DNA of 64,000 nt from JACNIZ01 sp964344765 (GTDB lineage Bacteria > Planctomycetota > UBA1135): the NCBI GenBank assembly GCA_964344765.1, contig CAYFOM010000014.1, forward strand, positions 31,063 to 95,062. The letters are read 5' to 3'. The notes beneath the pieces are model-generated. The model was not told where the DNA came from, searched no databases, and saw only the letters and a list, made by a program, of their open reading frames with translations. The translations under genes and the position numbers were made by a program. Shown here piece after piece: positions 23,549 to 32,807 of the stretch (position 1 is the stretch's first letter; each line of letters opens with the position of its first letter).

Positions 23549-24988
23549 ATGACGAAACAAAACTCCAACGAATCTTTCAGCGGCAAGAAAATCGGTCGCC
23601 GCGATTTCCTGCGCAACAGCGGTGCATTGCTGGCGAGTTCGGCGATGGCTTCGATGATGCCAAGCAGTTTGTTCGGCGCAACGGCGGCAACGCGCGGCAC
23701 CAAAGCCAAGCGTGTGATCCACCTGTTCATGGCCGGCGGTTTTTCGCAGCTGGACACTTTCGATTACAAGCCGGCGCTGGCCGATCGCTTTGATGAAGAC
23801 TTGCCCGATTCCATCCGCAAAGGGCAGCGCATTACCACGATGACGTCGGGGCAAGATCGTTTGCCGGTGGCGCCGTCGACATTCAAGTTTGCGCAATATG
23901 GTCAAAGTGGTGCGTGGGTCAGTGAGCTGCTGCCGCACACCGCGAGCATCGTCGACAAGATTGCGATCGTGAAGAGTGTGCACACCGAAGCGATCAACCA
24001 CGACCCGGCAATTACCTTCACTTTGTCCGGTCACCAACTGCCGGGTCGGCCAAGTTTGGGTGCGTGGATGTCGTACGGCATGCCGACGCAAAACCCGGAC
24101 CTGCCCAGCTTCGTCGTCATGACGCCGACGTGGACCGGTCGCCAAGAAGCGCAAGCTTTATACAGCCGTCTGTGGGGCACCGGATTCCTGCCGACTCAAC
24201 ACCAGGGTGTGGCACTACGCGCGCAGGGCGATCCGATTTTGTACTTGTCTGATCCTCCTGGAATCGACCGCGATTCGCGTCGCGCGATGTTGGATAGTTT
24301 GAATCAGTTGAACCAGCAGCGCTTAGATCGCGAGGGCGACCCGGAAATCCAAACGCGGATTGCGCAGTACGAAATGGCTTACCGCATGCAGTCGTCGGTG
24401 CCGGAGTTGACCGACATCAGCGACGAACCGCAGCATGTTTTGGACTTGTACGGACCCGAAGTCAAAACTCCGGGTACCTTCGCACATTCATGCTTGTTGG
24501 CGCGGCGCATGGCCGAGCGCGGCGTGATGTGCATTCAATCCTTCATTCGCGGTTGGGACCACCACTTTGCGTTGCCGGCGACCATTCGTCGCAGTTGCAA
24601 AGACATCGACCAGCCTTGTGCCGGTTTGATTTTGGATTTGGAACAACGCGGCATGTTGGATGAAACGCTAGTGGTATTCGGCACTGAATTCGGTCGTACC
24701 GTTTATTGCCAAGGCAAGTTGACGGTCGATGATCATGGTCGCGATCACCACCCGCGCTGCTTCACTTATTGGTTGGCTGGCGGCGGCATCAAAGGCGGCG
24801 TCGTGCACGGCGAGACCGACGACTTCAGCTACAACATCATCAAAGATCCGGTGCACTTGCACGACATCAATGCAACCGTGTTGCACTGCTTGGGCATGGA
24901 TCACACCAAGCTGACTTACCGCTACCAAGGTCGCGATTTCCGTTTGACCGATGTTGGTGGCGAGTTAGTGAAGCCGATTTTGGCTTAA
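23549..24988 (+). CDS. DUF1501 family (sulfatase-fold) Tat-exported protein
   Basis: A strong Shine-Dalgarno, AAGGAGG at 23536-23542, precedes ATG at 23549. The N terminus carries a twin-arginine signal, GRRDFLRNSGALLASSAMAS. The core matches DUF1501: VIHLFMAGGFSQLDTFDYKP, HTEAINHDPAITFTLSGHQL, RPSLGAWMSYGMPTQNPDLP, AERGVMCIQSFIRGWDHH, TLVVFGTEFGRTVYCQGKLT and DHGRDHHPRCFTYWLAGGGI. The fold is related to alkaline phosphatase/sulfatase enzymes. It is the standard partner of PSD1 proteins, encoded immediately upstream here, and Tat export fits a cofactor-containing periplasmic protein. Its reaction is unknown. Confidence 0.95.
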   Translation: MTKQNSNESFSGKKIGRRDFLRNSGALLASSAMASMMPSSLFGATAATRGTKAKRVIHLFMAGGFSQLDTFDYKPALADRFDEDLPDSIRKGQRITTMTSGQDRLPVAPSTFKFAQYGQSGAWVSELLPHTASIVDKIAIVKSVHTEAINHDPAITFTLSGHQLPGRPSLGAWMSYGMPTQNPDLPSFVVMTPTWTGRQEAQALYSRLWGTGFLPTQHQGVALRAQGDPILYLSDPPGIDRDSRRAMLDSLNQLNQQRLDREGDPEIQTRIAQYEMAYRMQSSVPELTDISDEPQHVLDLYGPEVKTPGTFAHSCLLARRMAERGVMCIQSFIRGWDHHFALPATIRRSCKDIDQPCAGLILDLEQRGMLDETLVVFGTEFGRTVYCQGKLTVDDHGRDHHPRCFTYWLAGGGIKGGVVHGETDDFSYNIIKDPVHLHDINATVLHCLGMDHTKLTYRYQGRDFRLTDVGGELVKPILA

Positions 24989-24990
24989 GC

Positions 24991-25755
24991 ATGAAACACC
25001 GGGTTGCTTTTGCACTCGCCATGACGCTGGCGGTGTCTTGCGGAAAGAGCTATGACATCAAAGGAGGGCGACCTGGCGATTTAATGAAGTATTTTGTGTT
25101 TGCAGATTGTGTGTCGCTTCCAACAAATTGGACTTTGGAAGGCGGCGCATATGTAGGGCAGAAAGGCGAAATTGATATGGAAGTGGTTTTGGATTCGCAA
25201 GAGCGAGTCATTTCTTTTAGCTGGGCGAACCAGGGTGTGGTTCATTGCAAGGGGAACTTCAACTACCACAATGGAATCAGAACCGGCACGATTTACAAAG
25301 GGTTCGGTACACCGGATCCACGGACGGATGGTTCATGGAAGGTCATCACCTTTCACGCCGATGGTTCCATCACCGGGGTGGGTACTTATGAGGAAAAAGG
25401 TGTGGAGATGCGATCGGTCTATGCAGAAAACGGGTTCGAGAAATTTGAAATTGCCCGATTGAAGGAACTGACCGATCGAATTACCGTCACTTCCGATAGT
25501 GAATCCACCATGACCAAGGTGGATTTCCACTCCGCGGCTCGGATGAAGTATTACGAGGTTGAGGTTTTCAACGACGAAGGAATCTGGGATGCCTTCATGC
25601 TGATTTGTGAAGATTCCCAAATGCAATTTGAGGTGGTGATTCCACCCACCGGTGGCACCCTTCGCTACCGCAACCCCAACCCTGTAGGCCCTTGGTTTTC
25701 GATGCCCATTCCCGCACCCGTAGATGGAAAAGTGGAGATTATTGAGGGAGGTTGA
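24991..25755 (+). CDS. Putative lipoprotein of unknown function
   Basis: ATG at 24991 lies two bases after the stop of the DUF1501 gene. It opens MKHRVAFALAMTLAVSCGKS with the lipobox A-V-S-C, so it is probably a membrane-anchored lipoprotein. The 254-residue protein is beta-rich (GEIDMEVVLDSQERVISFSW; GTIYKGFGTPDPRTDGSWKV; MKYYEVEVFNDEGIWDAFML) with MORN-like or carbohydrate-binding-like appearance. I do not recognise a family. Position suggests co-expression with the PSD1/DUF1501 genes. The open frame further upstream inside the DUF1501 gene is not used. Confidence 0.75.
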   Translation: MKHRVAFALAMTLAVSCGKSYDIKGGRPGDLMKYFVFADCVSLPTNWTLEGGAYVGQKGEIDMEVVLDSQERVISFSWANQGVVHCKGNFNYHNGIRTGTIYKGFGTPDPRTDGSWKVITFHADGSITGVGTYEEKGVEMRSVYAENGFEKFEIARLKELTDRITVTSDSESTMTKVDFHSAARMKYYEVEVFNDEGIWDAFMLICEDSQMQFEVVIPPTGGTLRYRNPNPVGPWFSMPIPAPVDGKVEIIEGG

Positions 25756-25803
25756 GCAATTTTCGCGCTGATCCTATAAAACAGAGAACTCCTCCCATTT
25801 CAC

Positions 25804-27057
25804 ATGATCACCCTCTCCCTACTCCTCACCGCCGCTCAGTACCCGCTCGAGCCCATCGCATTCATGCCCAGCACGCAGCCGGAGCAACGGCTCGGGGAGA
25901 GTTTCGCCGAACTGGGCGACGTCAACGATGACGGGGTCAGTGACTTTGCCGTCGGCAGTCCGGGGTACTTGCCGGCCAGTGGATGGGGGAGTGGATTGGT
26001 GCAGGTTTACTCCGGCGCCGACGGCAGCGAGCTTTATCAGGTGCATCCCATATCCGGGGTGGATTCATTGCTTGGGCAGAAATTGGCCGTCATCGGTGAC
26101 GTCAACAGTGATGGGGCAAATGATTATGTGATTGGTTGCGGAGGCCACACCGGTGCTTATGTGGTGTCGGGGCGCAACGGCAATCGCTTGCTGGACATCG
26201 ACACGGCTTCCAACGGTCAGGTCGGCATGCAGCTGCAAACCCTCGGCGACATGACCGGCGACGGTATGCCCGAGTTCGTCATCGGTCTACCCAACGAACA
26301 TGCAAACGGCTTAATCGTGTCCGGCCGCATGATGATCTTCAACGGCGCCGACGGTTCGCTTCATCACGAAATGTCGGGTCAACAAGACTACCGCCAACTC
26401 GGCAACATGATTGCGGCACCGGGCGACCTCAATCAAGATGGAATCGCCGACCTGATCATCGGCGGCGTCGATGGAATCACCATGCCGTTCAACGGCGGCT
26501 TCACCGCACTTAACGGCGCCGATTTCCAACCGTTGTTCAGCCGCGATCGCGTCAGCTTGCAACACAGCACGCTCGACCTGGATGCAGTCGCCGACTTCAA
26601 TCACGACGGCATCAACGACTTCTTGGTAACGGGATATCAATCTCATCCCAACGAATTGTGGTTCCAAGGCGTCACCCACTTGTTGTCCGGCGCCGACGGC
26701 AGCCACATTCTGAAAATCATCGGCGATGACTTTGAAGACTTCGGTCGTGCATCTACCGCGCTAGGCGACATGGATGGCGACGGTAGCGATGACATCGGCG
26801 TATTGTCGTTCCAACTCAATCGCGCTTGGCAACTGAAGCCAACTGTGAAAGTATTCTCAGGTCACGACGGCTCGCTACTCGGCGAAGCAGCAACGCCCGG
26901 ACACAACTTCTTCATTGTCCGTTTGTTTCCAATGTCCGACCTTGATGGCGATGGGCGCGATGAATTAATCGTCGGCATTCCAGAAAATCAAGTCGGCATC
27001 GATCCGCCCAACTTCTTGCCTGGCGGCGAGGTGCACGCGTTGGCGTTGAAGTTGTAA
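25804..27057 (+). CDS. Secreted FG-GAP repeat (integrin alpha-like propeller) protein
   Basis: A short signal (MITLSLLLTAAQYPLEP) is followed by seven FG-GAP-type repeats with calcium-site signatures D-x-N-x-D-G: GDVNDDGVSDFAVGSPG, GDVNSDGANDYVIG, GDMTGDGMPEFVIGLP, GDLNQDGIADLIIGG, ADFNHDGINDFLVTG, GDMDGDGSDDIGVLS and SDLDGDGRDELIVGIP. This is a complete integrin-alpha-like seven-bladed propeller. It is likely exported and calcium-dependent. It has a different repeat style from the four-gene array at 36120-43645, and lacks the C-terminal module seen there. Confidence 0.9.
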   Translation: MITLSLLLTAAQYPLEPIAFMPSTQPEQRLGESFAELGDVNDDGVSDFAVGSPGYLPASGWGSGLVQVYSGADGSELYQVHPISGVDSLLGQKLAVIGDVNSDGANDYVIGCGGHTGAYVVSGRNGNRLLDIDTASNGQVGMQLQTLGDMTGDGMPEFVIGLPNEHANGLIVSGRMMIFNGADGSLHHEMSGQQDYRQLGNMIAAPGDLNQDGIADLIIGGVDGITMPFNGGFTALNGADFQPLFSRDRVSLQHSTLDLDAVADFNHDGINDFLVTGYQSHPNELWFQGVTHLLSGADGSHILKIIGDDFEDFGRASTALGDMDGDGSDDIGVLSFQLNRAWQLKPTVKVFSGHDGSLLGEAATPGHNFFIVRLFPMSDLDGDGRDELIVGIPENQVGIDPPNFLPGGEVHALALKL

Positions 27058-27126
27058 ATCATTCCCAATAGAAACCGCAAGAATTTGCGGGACGGCGACC
27101 AGGGTGGTAACGTCGGTATTCAAATT

Positions 27127-27444
27127 ATGAAAACCAAAGCCCTAGTCGCCGGCATCTTGTTGCTGGTGTCGCTCTCGCTGTTTCACTTCTTTCATCTGCT
27201 GTTCGCCGACCCCATCTCGGCTGCGGAAAAAGAGGCGGATAAGCTCGGCTGGTCACAACCAGATCGAGTGGTTTCGGCTGGTGGTTATTCCAGCGGCCTG
27301 CTGAATTACGATGCGTACTTGCGCTTCCATTCCAAGACGCACCCCGAGGTCGGCGAAATTTCGGTGTTGATTCATAAGCCGTCGCCGTTCCATTCGTGGC
27401 AGTTGCGCGAATACAACATGGAACACCCGCTAGAGGAAATGTAA
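27127..27444 (+). CDS. Small membrane-anchored protein of unknown function
   Basis: ATG at 27127 starts a 105-residue product with one N-terminal hydrophobic helix (ALVAGILLLVSLSLFHFFHL) and a short soluble part (KLGWSQPDRVVSAGGYSSGL, NYDAYLRFHSKTHPEVGEIS). No family recognised. It sits between the FG-GAP and CotH genes on the same strand, with about 40 nt to the latter. Confidence 0.6.
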   Translation: MKTKALVAGILLLVSLSLFHFFHLLFADPISAAEKEADKLGWSQPDRVVSAGGYSSGLLNYDAYLRFHSKTHPEVGEISVLIHKPSPFHSWQLREYNMEHPLEEM

Positions 27445-27486
27445 CAACCGAAGTCACATTTGTTGGATAGGATTGAACGCTGGCAC

Positions 27487-29877
27487 ATGCGTTTCCGTCA
27501 CCTCCTACCCATCGCCCTGGCGAGCGTTGTGCTCGCATCCATCGCTTCTGCGCAGGATCTATATGACCGCAACGTTTTGCGGACTATAGACTTACAATTC
27601 TCGCAGCCGGACTGGGAAGACCAGCTGAAGAACAACAAAGCCGCCGGGCTGGAAGAGTATATTCCTTGCGATATGACCGTCGAAGGGGTGCTGTACCCAA
27701 ATGTCGGCGTGCGCTACAAGGGAAATTCTTCTTATTGGATCGCCACCAACGGCCAAAAGAGGCCGATGTCCATCGACCTGAATGCCTTCGGTGTTGACCA
27801 GGAGATCATGGGACGTTCCAAGTTGGTGCTGAATAACCAGTGGTCCGATTCCAGTTTGATGCGCGAGATCATGGCGTATCGAATTTTGGGCGAAGTGATG
27901 CCGGCGCCGGGCGCGAACTTCGTCAAGGTGTTGATCAATGGTGACAACTACGGCATCTACACCAGCGTGGAACACTTGGGCGGCGACTTCTGCCGCGATC
28001 GCTTTGGCAGCGATGATGGTTTCCGCTACAAAGCTGTGCCGCCGGACCAATGGCCCGACACTTTGACGCCGCCGCCGCCGCCGGGTGATTTGGCGTTGCA
28101 AGACATTCTTCAAAACATGGTGCGTGCCGAGCGTGCTTATGAATTGAAGAACCGCGAAATGGATCCGTTGCATCACGTCGAGCTGTTGAATGCGATTGAG
28201 GTGCTGAACAATACGTCCAGCGATTTTCTGCTGGCCGAGTTGAACCCGCTGTTTGATACCGATCAAGCCATTCGTTATTTGGCGGCCAACAACGCGGTGG
28301 TTTCGTTGGATGCTTACTACAACTCCGGCCGCAACTACTACTTGGTTGAGCACCCGCGCCATCATCAACTGCAGATTTTGCCGTGGGATTACAACATGGC
28401 GTTCGGTGGTTATCAGGGCGGTAATGATCTTTCGCCGACCGCCGGCAAGGGCGACGCCAACCGACCGCTGTTGCCGAATTTGGTCAAGGGTACGGTGCTG
28501 CGTCAGGAGTACTTGGCGCACATTCGCGAGATTAATGCGCGCTGGATGGATCCGGCGATTTTGAATCCGGAGATTGATGCGTTGGAAGCTTTGATCGACG
28601 CCGAAGTTCAAGCCGATACTCGTTTGGCATTGAGTTATAACGGTTGGAAGAGTGGGGTTTCGCAGTTGAAGAACTTCATCAGCAACCGCCACAATTACTT
28701 GAATACTCATTCACTGATCGACGTCGAAGTGCCGAATTACGTTGCTTATGGTTTGAGCAACTCCGCGCCGACCTCCAACGATTCGGTTTTGGTTTGGGCG
28801 CAGGTGGAAAACGCCAATGATCCGGTCGAAGCAGTGCACGTGCACTATCGCGCGCAAGGCGCCTTCATCGCACTCCAAATGCTCGACGACGGTTTGTCCG
28901 GTGACGGCGCCGCTGGCGATGGCATTTATGCCGCAACCATTCCCGCGCAAACCGGTGGCAGCACCGTCGAATACTTCCTGCACGCCGAATGCACCAACAG
29001 CAACGCGGTCAGCTACGAACCATACTCGTCGAGCCATGAGCCGATGTCATACTTCGTCTCGCCAACGGTGAGCGATAGCGACGTCGTCATCAACGAATTC
29101 GTCGCCAGCAACCAAACCGGTCCGGTCGACGAAATGGGTGAGCACGAAGATTGGCTGGAGTTGCACAACCACGGCACCAGCACGTTGGACCTCAGCGGCA
29201 TGTGGTTGTCCGACGAACTGGAAGACCCAATGAAGTGGCAAATCCCGGCCGGCACCACGCTGGCTCCGGATCAATTCCTGCTGATCTGGGCAGACGGCGA
29301 AGAGCTCGACGGCCCGCTGCACACTAACTTCAAGCTCTCCTCCGCCGGTGAAGACCTCACACTGTTTGACGTCGACGGCACCACGATGCGCGACTTCCTG
29401 CGCTTCGGTCCACAGCAAGCCGATATCGCAACCGGACGAATGTTTGAAGGTGACAACATGTGGGTGACGCTGACTCAAACCACACCGTCGGCTTCTAATG
29501 AAATTAGTTGTGGTGCGCGCGAATACCAAGCGCTGGATCCAGGAAATAACTCGGCCGAGTTGGAATTGATCGGCACCCCAAACGTCGGCGCACAAGTGGA
29601 TTTGATGTTGGCCAGCTTCCTGCCTAGTTCGGTGGTGCAGTTGCAAATCGGTACTCAGGCAGTTAGCCAAGGGCACGAGGCATCTGGGTTGACCGGCTTG
29701 GTCGATGGCCTGCTCCAACAAATTCCAGTTTCGATCGACGCCACCGGCAACGCCACCGTTCCCTTCGACATTCCGTCGAACCCGTTGTTGGCCGGCACTC
29801 GCGTGTACTTGCAAGCCGGCATCCTCGGCCCCAACGCAATCGCCAGCCACGGTTTGGAAGTTGTGATCTGTCCGTAG
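27487..29877 (+). CDS. Secreted CotH-family protein with lamin-tail domain
   Basis: ATG at 27487 gives a signal peptide (FRHLLPIALASVVLASIASA). The CotH kinase-like domain follows: YDRNVLRTIDLQFSQPDWED, VGVRYKGNSSYW, SKLVLNNQWSDSSLMREIMA, FVKVLINGDNYGIYTSVEHL and LQILPWDYNMAFGGYQGG. A Ser/Thr/Pro-poor beta-sandwich with SGDGAAGDGIYAATIPAQTG comes next, then a lamin-tail domain (VVINEFVASNQTGPVDEMGE; LSGMWLSDELEDPMKWQIPA). The final 110 residues, ending GTRVYLQAGILGPNAIASHG, resemble the C-terminal module of other secreted proteins here. CotH proteins in spore coats phosphorylate serine-rich partners; in planctomycetes their role is unknown. Confidence 0.92.
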   Translation: MRFRHLLPIALASVVLASIASAQDLYDRNVLRTIDLQFSQPDWEDQLKNNKAAGLEEYIPCDMTVEGVLYPNVGVRYKGNSSYWIATNGQKRPMSIDLNAFGVDQEIMGRSKLVLNNQWSDSSLMREIMAYRILGEVMPAPGANFVKVLINGDNYGIYTSVEHLGGDFCRDRFGSDDGFRYKAVPPDQWPDTLTPPPPPGDLALQDILQNMVRAERAYELKNREMDPLHHVELLNAIEVLNNTSSDFLLAELNPLFDTDQAIRYLAANNAVVSLDAYYNSGRNYYLVEHPRHHQLQILPWDYNMAFGGYQGGNDLSPTAGKGDANRPLLPNLVKGTVLRQEYLAHIREINARWMDPAILNPEIDALEALIDAEVQADTRLALSYNGWKSGVSQLKNFISNRHNYLNTHSLIDVEVPNYVAYGLSNSAPTSNDSVLVWAQVENANDPVEAVHVHYRAQGAFIALQMLDDGLSGDGAAGDGIYAATIPAQTGGSTVEYFLHAECTNSNAVSYEPYSSSHEPMSYFVSPTVSDSDVVINEFVASNQTGPVDEMGEHEDWLELHNHGTSTLDLSGMWLSDELEDPMKWQIPAGTTLAPDQFLLIWADGEELDGPLHTNFKLSSAGEDLTLFDVDGTTMRDFLRFGPQQADIATGRMFEGDNMWVTLTQTTPSASNEISCGAREYQALDPGNNSAELELIGTPNVGAQVDLMLASFLPSSVVQLQIGTQAVSQGHEASGLTGLVDGLLQQIPVSIDATGNATVPFDIPSNPLLAGTRVYLQAGILGPNAIASHGLEVVICP

Positions 29878-29888
29878 AATAGAACTGG

Positions 29889-32807
29889 ATGTTCCGCCTC
29901 CCTTTCACATTCCTAGTCGCCATTTTGGTCCTTGCTTCACCGAGCAAGGGCCAAAATTTTTGGGGTCCGGGCATATCGATGCCGGTGCCCGAAGGCTATC
30001 AAGCGGTCGAATCCGGCTTGGGCTGGGGCTACGCCGTTGATTTGATTCCTAGTGCCGGAGCGGCGAATGATCTGTCGCTAGTGCGCGTCGTGCTGTTGAA
30101 CTCCGATCGTTCAGCGACGGAAATCGCGACCGAATACTGGGGCTTGGAGTCGCCGATGCTCGGCCAGGCGGGTTGGGATTTGGCTGGACCCAGCACCGAG
30201 GTGGTGCGCACCTTTTTGGCAAGCGGTGAAGAAGAAGACAAGGAATGTTCCGGTCAGTTGATCCAATTGGTCAAGCCGGCCGACTCATCGCAAACGGCGA
30301 AAATCCAATTATTCGCCTGGACCGAAGCGAATGGGTCGATTGGCGTCTGCCGCACCTTTGCGCGTGGGGCGGAGCAAGAGCAATTGGTGGCCGAGGTTTT
30401 GGATCAACTGAGCACCTCGGGAATTTCGCCAACTTCCGAGCGGCGAGTCACGATGGAGGGGATCACTTTATCGATTCCGGTAACTGCGCAATGCCAGACG
30501 CAAAAAACCGCCAACGGAGAGATCTTTTTCGGAATGGCGACGGCGGTCGGTGGCGCCGAAGTATTGGTTGGTCCGCAGCAGCAACAACTGAGTAACGGCA
30601 CGTTAGACACTTTCCGGTGGAATGCCGTCAACCGCTTCAAGTTGATGGAGGATCAAGGCGCCGGCAAGCGTGGCGAGCAGCGCAAGAGTTTTGCTTTGTG
30701 CGGCAGCGAGTTGATCCCCATCACTGAACTACCGTGGACGCCGACGGGTCAAGCCGAAGTGCGGCTCTCCATCGCGGCGATAAATTTGAACGATCGACCG
30801 GTTCTGATTCAGGTGATTCCAACGCCTGGAATGGAGAAACAAAGTCGCGCCCTTTTGGACGGCTTGATGAATGGCAAAATCAACGCCGGTGGATCGCGTC
30901 AGCCGAATTGGGATGCGGCGCAGTTTGCGAATTGCTTCACCTTGATTCCGGAAGGCTTCCATTCTGATTCGCAACTCAATGGCGATGTGCTCGGGTTGAA
31001 CTTGGGTAAATCCGGAATGAGTTTTAATCTTTGGTTGGGTCAATGGCCGACCTTGGAGGAAGAATCCGGCGCCGATGCCTTGCGTCGGGCATTCAGTGCT
31101 TATTTGGAACGGCGCTATGTCGAGCACACCGCCGAGCAGTTGCAGGAATCCACCGTCGAAATCTTCCCAGACGATATGGGCGGTTTCGGCGATCGTCTTT
31201 CCGAGCAAGTACCCGCCTTCCGAATTCAAGTCGATGATCGCGACATCCCACGTGTATACAGCGCGATGATCTACAACGCCGGCCGAAGTTGGATCGCCGT
31301 GATGGGGAATACCGATTTACCGGAGCAAACTGCGCTGGAAAAAATGATGCGCATGTCGTTGGAAAATGCGCGCTCCGAAGGGGGCACGTCCAAAGGCAAA
31401 TTGCGCGGTTTGATCAACGGTCGCGTACCGCTGAAATTCCCGGCCGAAGATTGGGTAGTTTGGAGCACGGGTAGCGGAAAAGATAGTGAGGCTCGTCTAT
31501 ATCACCAGGATGGTTTCGTCCGCGTGCGGCACCGTGAGAAAAACCAGAGTGAAGCCAATAGTAAAGACGATTACCCGTTCACCCTCGGCACCATGAACTA
31601 CGAGCAATCGGCGATCGGTTCATTAATCAAAGATAAAACGGTGACGATGAAAGGCTTGCGCTACATCGGCGGCAAGCTGCGCCATTGGGTTGGTTTTGAT
31701 TACTTGCGCGACGACATCGTCCGCCGCCGCGCCGGCTCGATTTGGTTGGACGATGAATACCGTTATGACTTCATGGCCGACTTCCCGTTTACCGGTACAG
31801 CCGAACCCTACGGCCACGCCGAATTTTGGACCGCCCTGGATCAACTCGAAATTGATGGAGTCGTCGGTTCGTCGTTGCCGGAAGATTTAGAGAGCTGGCC
31901 TATTCCATACGGCGGCGCCTGGCATCAAGTGCCGCACGGTTTGGGCGTATTTGATTTGAACGGGTTGGACAGCGGATTTGCGGTAGGCGTGCAGCCGAAA
32001 AAGGGCGACGATTGGACTCTTCAATTGCACACTTTTTTGTTCGATGCCGCGAAGTCGGATGAAGAGGTATTTGCCCACCTTTGGAAGAACGGCAAGCAAG
32101 TGAAATGGCAAGGAAGCAGCGACCCAAGCAATGCCCCCGAAGCTACCGACGTCGGCCTGATGTTGTTCGGCGCCGAACTCAAAGGTCAACGCCGCGCTGG
32201 GGAAATGGGTCGAGGGACTCCTTACATAGTTGAGCATTACATTCATCGTGATGGCGATGTGGTGCGCACCTGGTCGTTGTACGGAACCACATTGGCGCTG
32301 AATAGTGTGCGACCGATGCTGGATCGCGTTCGCGCATCGGCAGAGTTGGCGACCGGAGTGGTCGCGGGCAAACTTGCTGAGAAACCGAGCGATGGCGATC
32401 TCGGGGATGGCGTGATCTGCAAACTCCACCCGCGTTGGTTAGACCGGCAAGCCAGCGATTCCAATGTCACTTGGTTGGACACGACTGCTCTCTCGCAACT
32501 GCAAGTCGTCACTTTGGAAGACAAGGGAAATCAAATTTCGATGGCGCTGGATTCAATCGGTGTGGTCGCAGGTCAGCCGTTACCCAAGCTCGAGGATCTG
32601 AAGAAAACCACCGAGCCTTTTTTGCTCAATGTGCATGGCAAGCTCTATTCAGCCAACACATTTGTGGTGGACGAGGTGCCGGCGGCTTTCGCCATGGTGC
32701 CGGCCAATGGCAAGGACCGCGTCGTGATGGTGCTGATGGCGGTGGACCTCAAGCAAGATCTAGCCGACGTTTTTGCCGGCTGGCCGGCGAGTAAAATGCC
32801 GGAATGA
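29889..32807 (+). CDS. Large secreted protein of unknown function, about six repeated modules
   Basis: The 972-residue product has a signal peptide (MFRLPFTFLVAILVLASPSK, then GQ). I do not recognise a family. By eye it divides into about six modules of 130-170 residues, several opening with a short strand ending in Pro plus an aromatic or bulky residue (GISMPVPEGYQA; GITLSIPVTAQC; CFTLIPEGFHSD; VPLKFPAEDWVVW) and closing with a helix (VAEVLDQLSTSG; RALLDGLMNGKI; LEKMMRMSLENA). This pattern recalls PsbP/Mog1-like modules, as an inference only. Its last four bases (ATGA) overlap the GH20 gene, so it is translated together with the hexosaminidase. A TAGAAT hexamer spans its upstream region at 29875-29880. 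Confidence 0.75.
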   Translation: MFRLPFTFLVAILVLASPSKGQNFWGPGISMPVPEGYQAVESGLGWGYAVDLIPSAGAANDLSLVRVVLLNSDRSATEIATEYWGLESPMLGQAGWDLAGPSTEVVRTFLASGEEEDKECSGQLIQLVKPADSSQTAKIQLFAWTEANGSIGVCRTFARGAEQEQLVAEVLDQLSTSGISPTSERRVTMEGITLSIPVTAQCQTQKTANGEIFFGMATAVGGAEVLVGPQQQQLSNGTLDTFRWNAVNRFKLMEDQGAGKRGEQRKSFALCGSELIPITELPWTPTGQAEVRLSIAAINLNDRPVLIQVIPTPGMEKQSRALLDGLMNGKINAGGSRQPNWDAAQFANCFTLIPEGFHSDSQLNGDVLGLNLGKSGMSFNLWLGQWPTLEEESGADALRRAFSAYLERRYVEHTAEQLQESTVEIFPDDMGGFGDRLSEQVPAFRIQVDDRDIPRVYSAMIYNAGRSWIAVMGNTDLPEQTALEKMMRMSLENARSEGGTSKGKLRGLINGRVPLKFPAEDWVVWSTGSGKDSEARLYHQDGFVRVRHREKNQSEANSKDDYPFTLGTMNYEQSAIGSLIKDKTVTMKGLRYIGGKLRHWVGFDYLRDDIVRRRAGSIWLDDEYRYDFMADFPFTGTAEPYGHAEFWTALDQLEIDGVVGSSLPEDLESWPIPYGGAWHQVPHGLGVFDLNGLDSGFAVGVQPKKGDDWTLQLHTFLFDAAKSDEEVFAHLWKNGKQVKWQGSSDPSNAPEATDVGLMLFGAELKGQRRAGEMGRGTPYIVEHYIHRDGDVVRTWSLYGTTLALNSVRPMLDRVRASAELATGVVAGKLAEKPSDGDLGDGVICKLHPRWLDRQASDSNVTWLDTTALSQLQVVTLEDKGNQISMALDSIGVVAGQPLPKLEDLKKTTEPFLLNVHGKLYSANTFVVDEVPAAFAMVPANGKDRVVMVLMAVDLKQDLADVFAGWPASKMPE

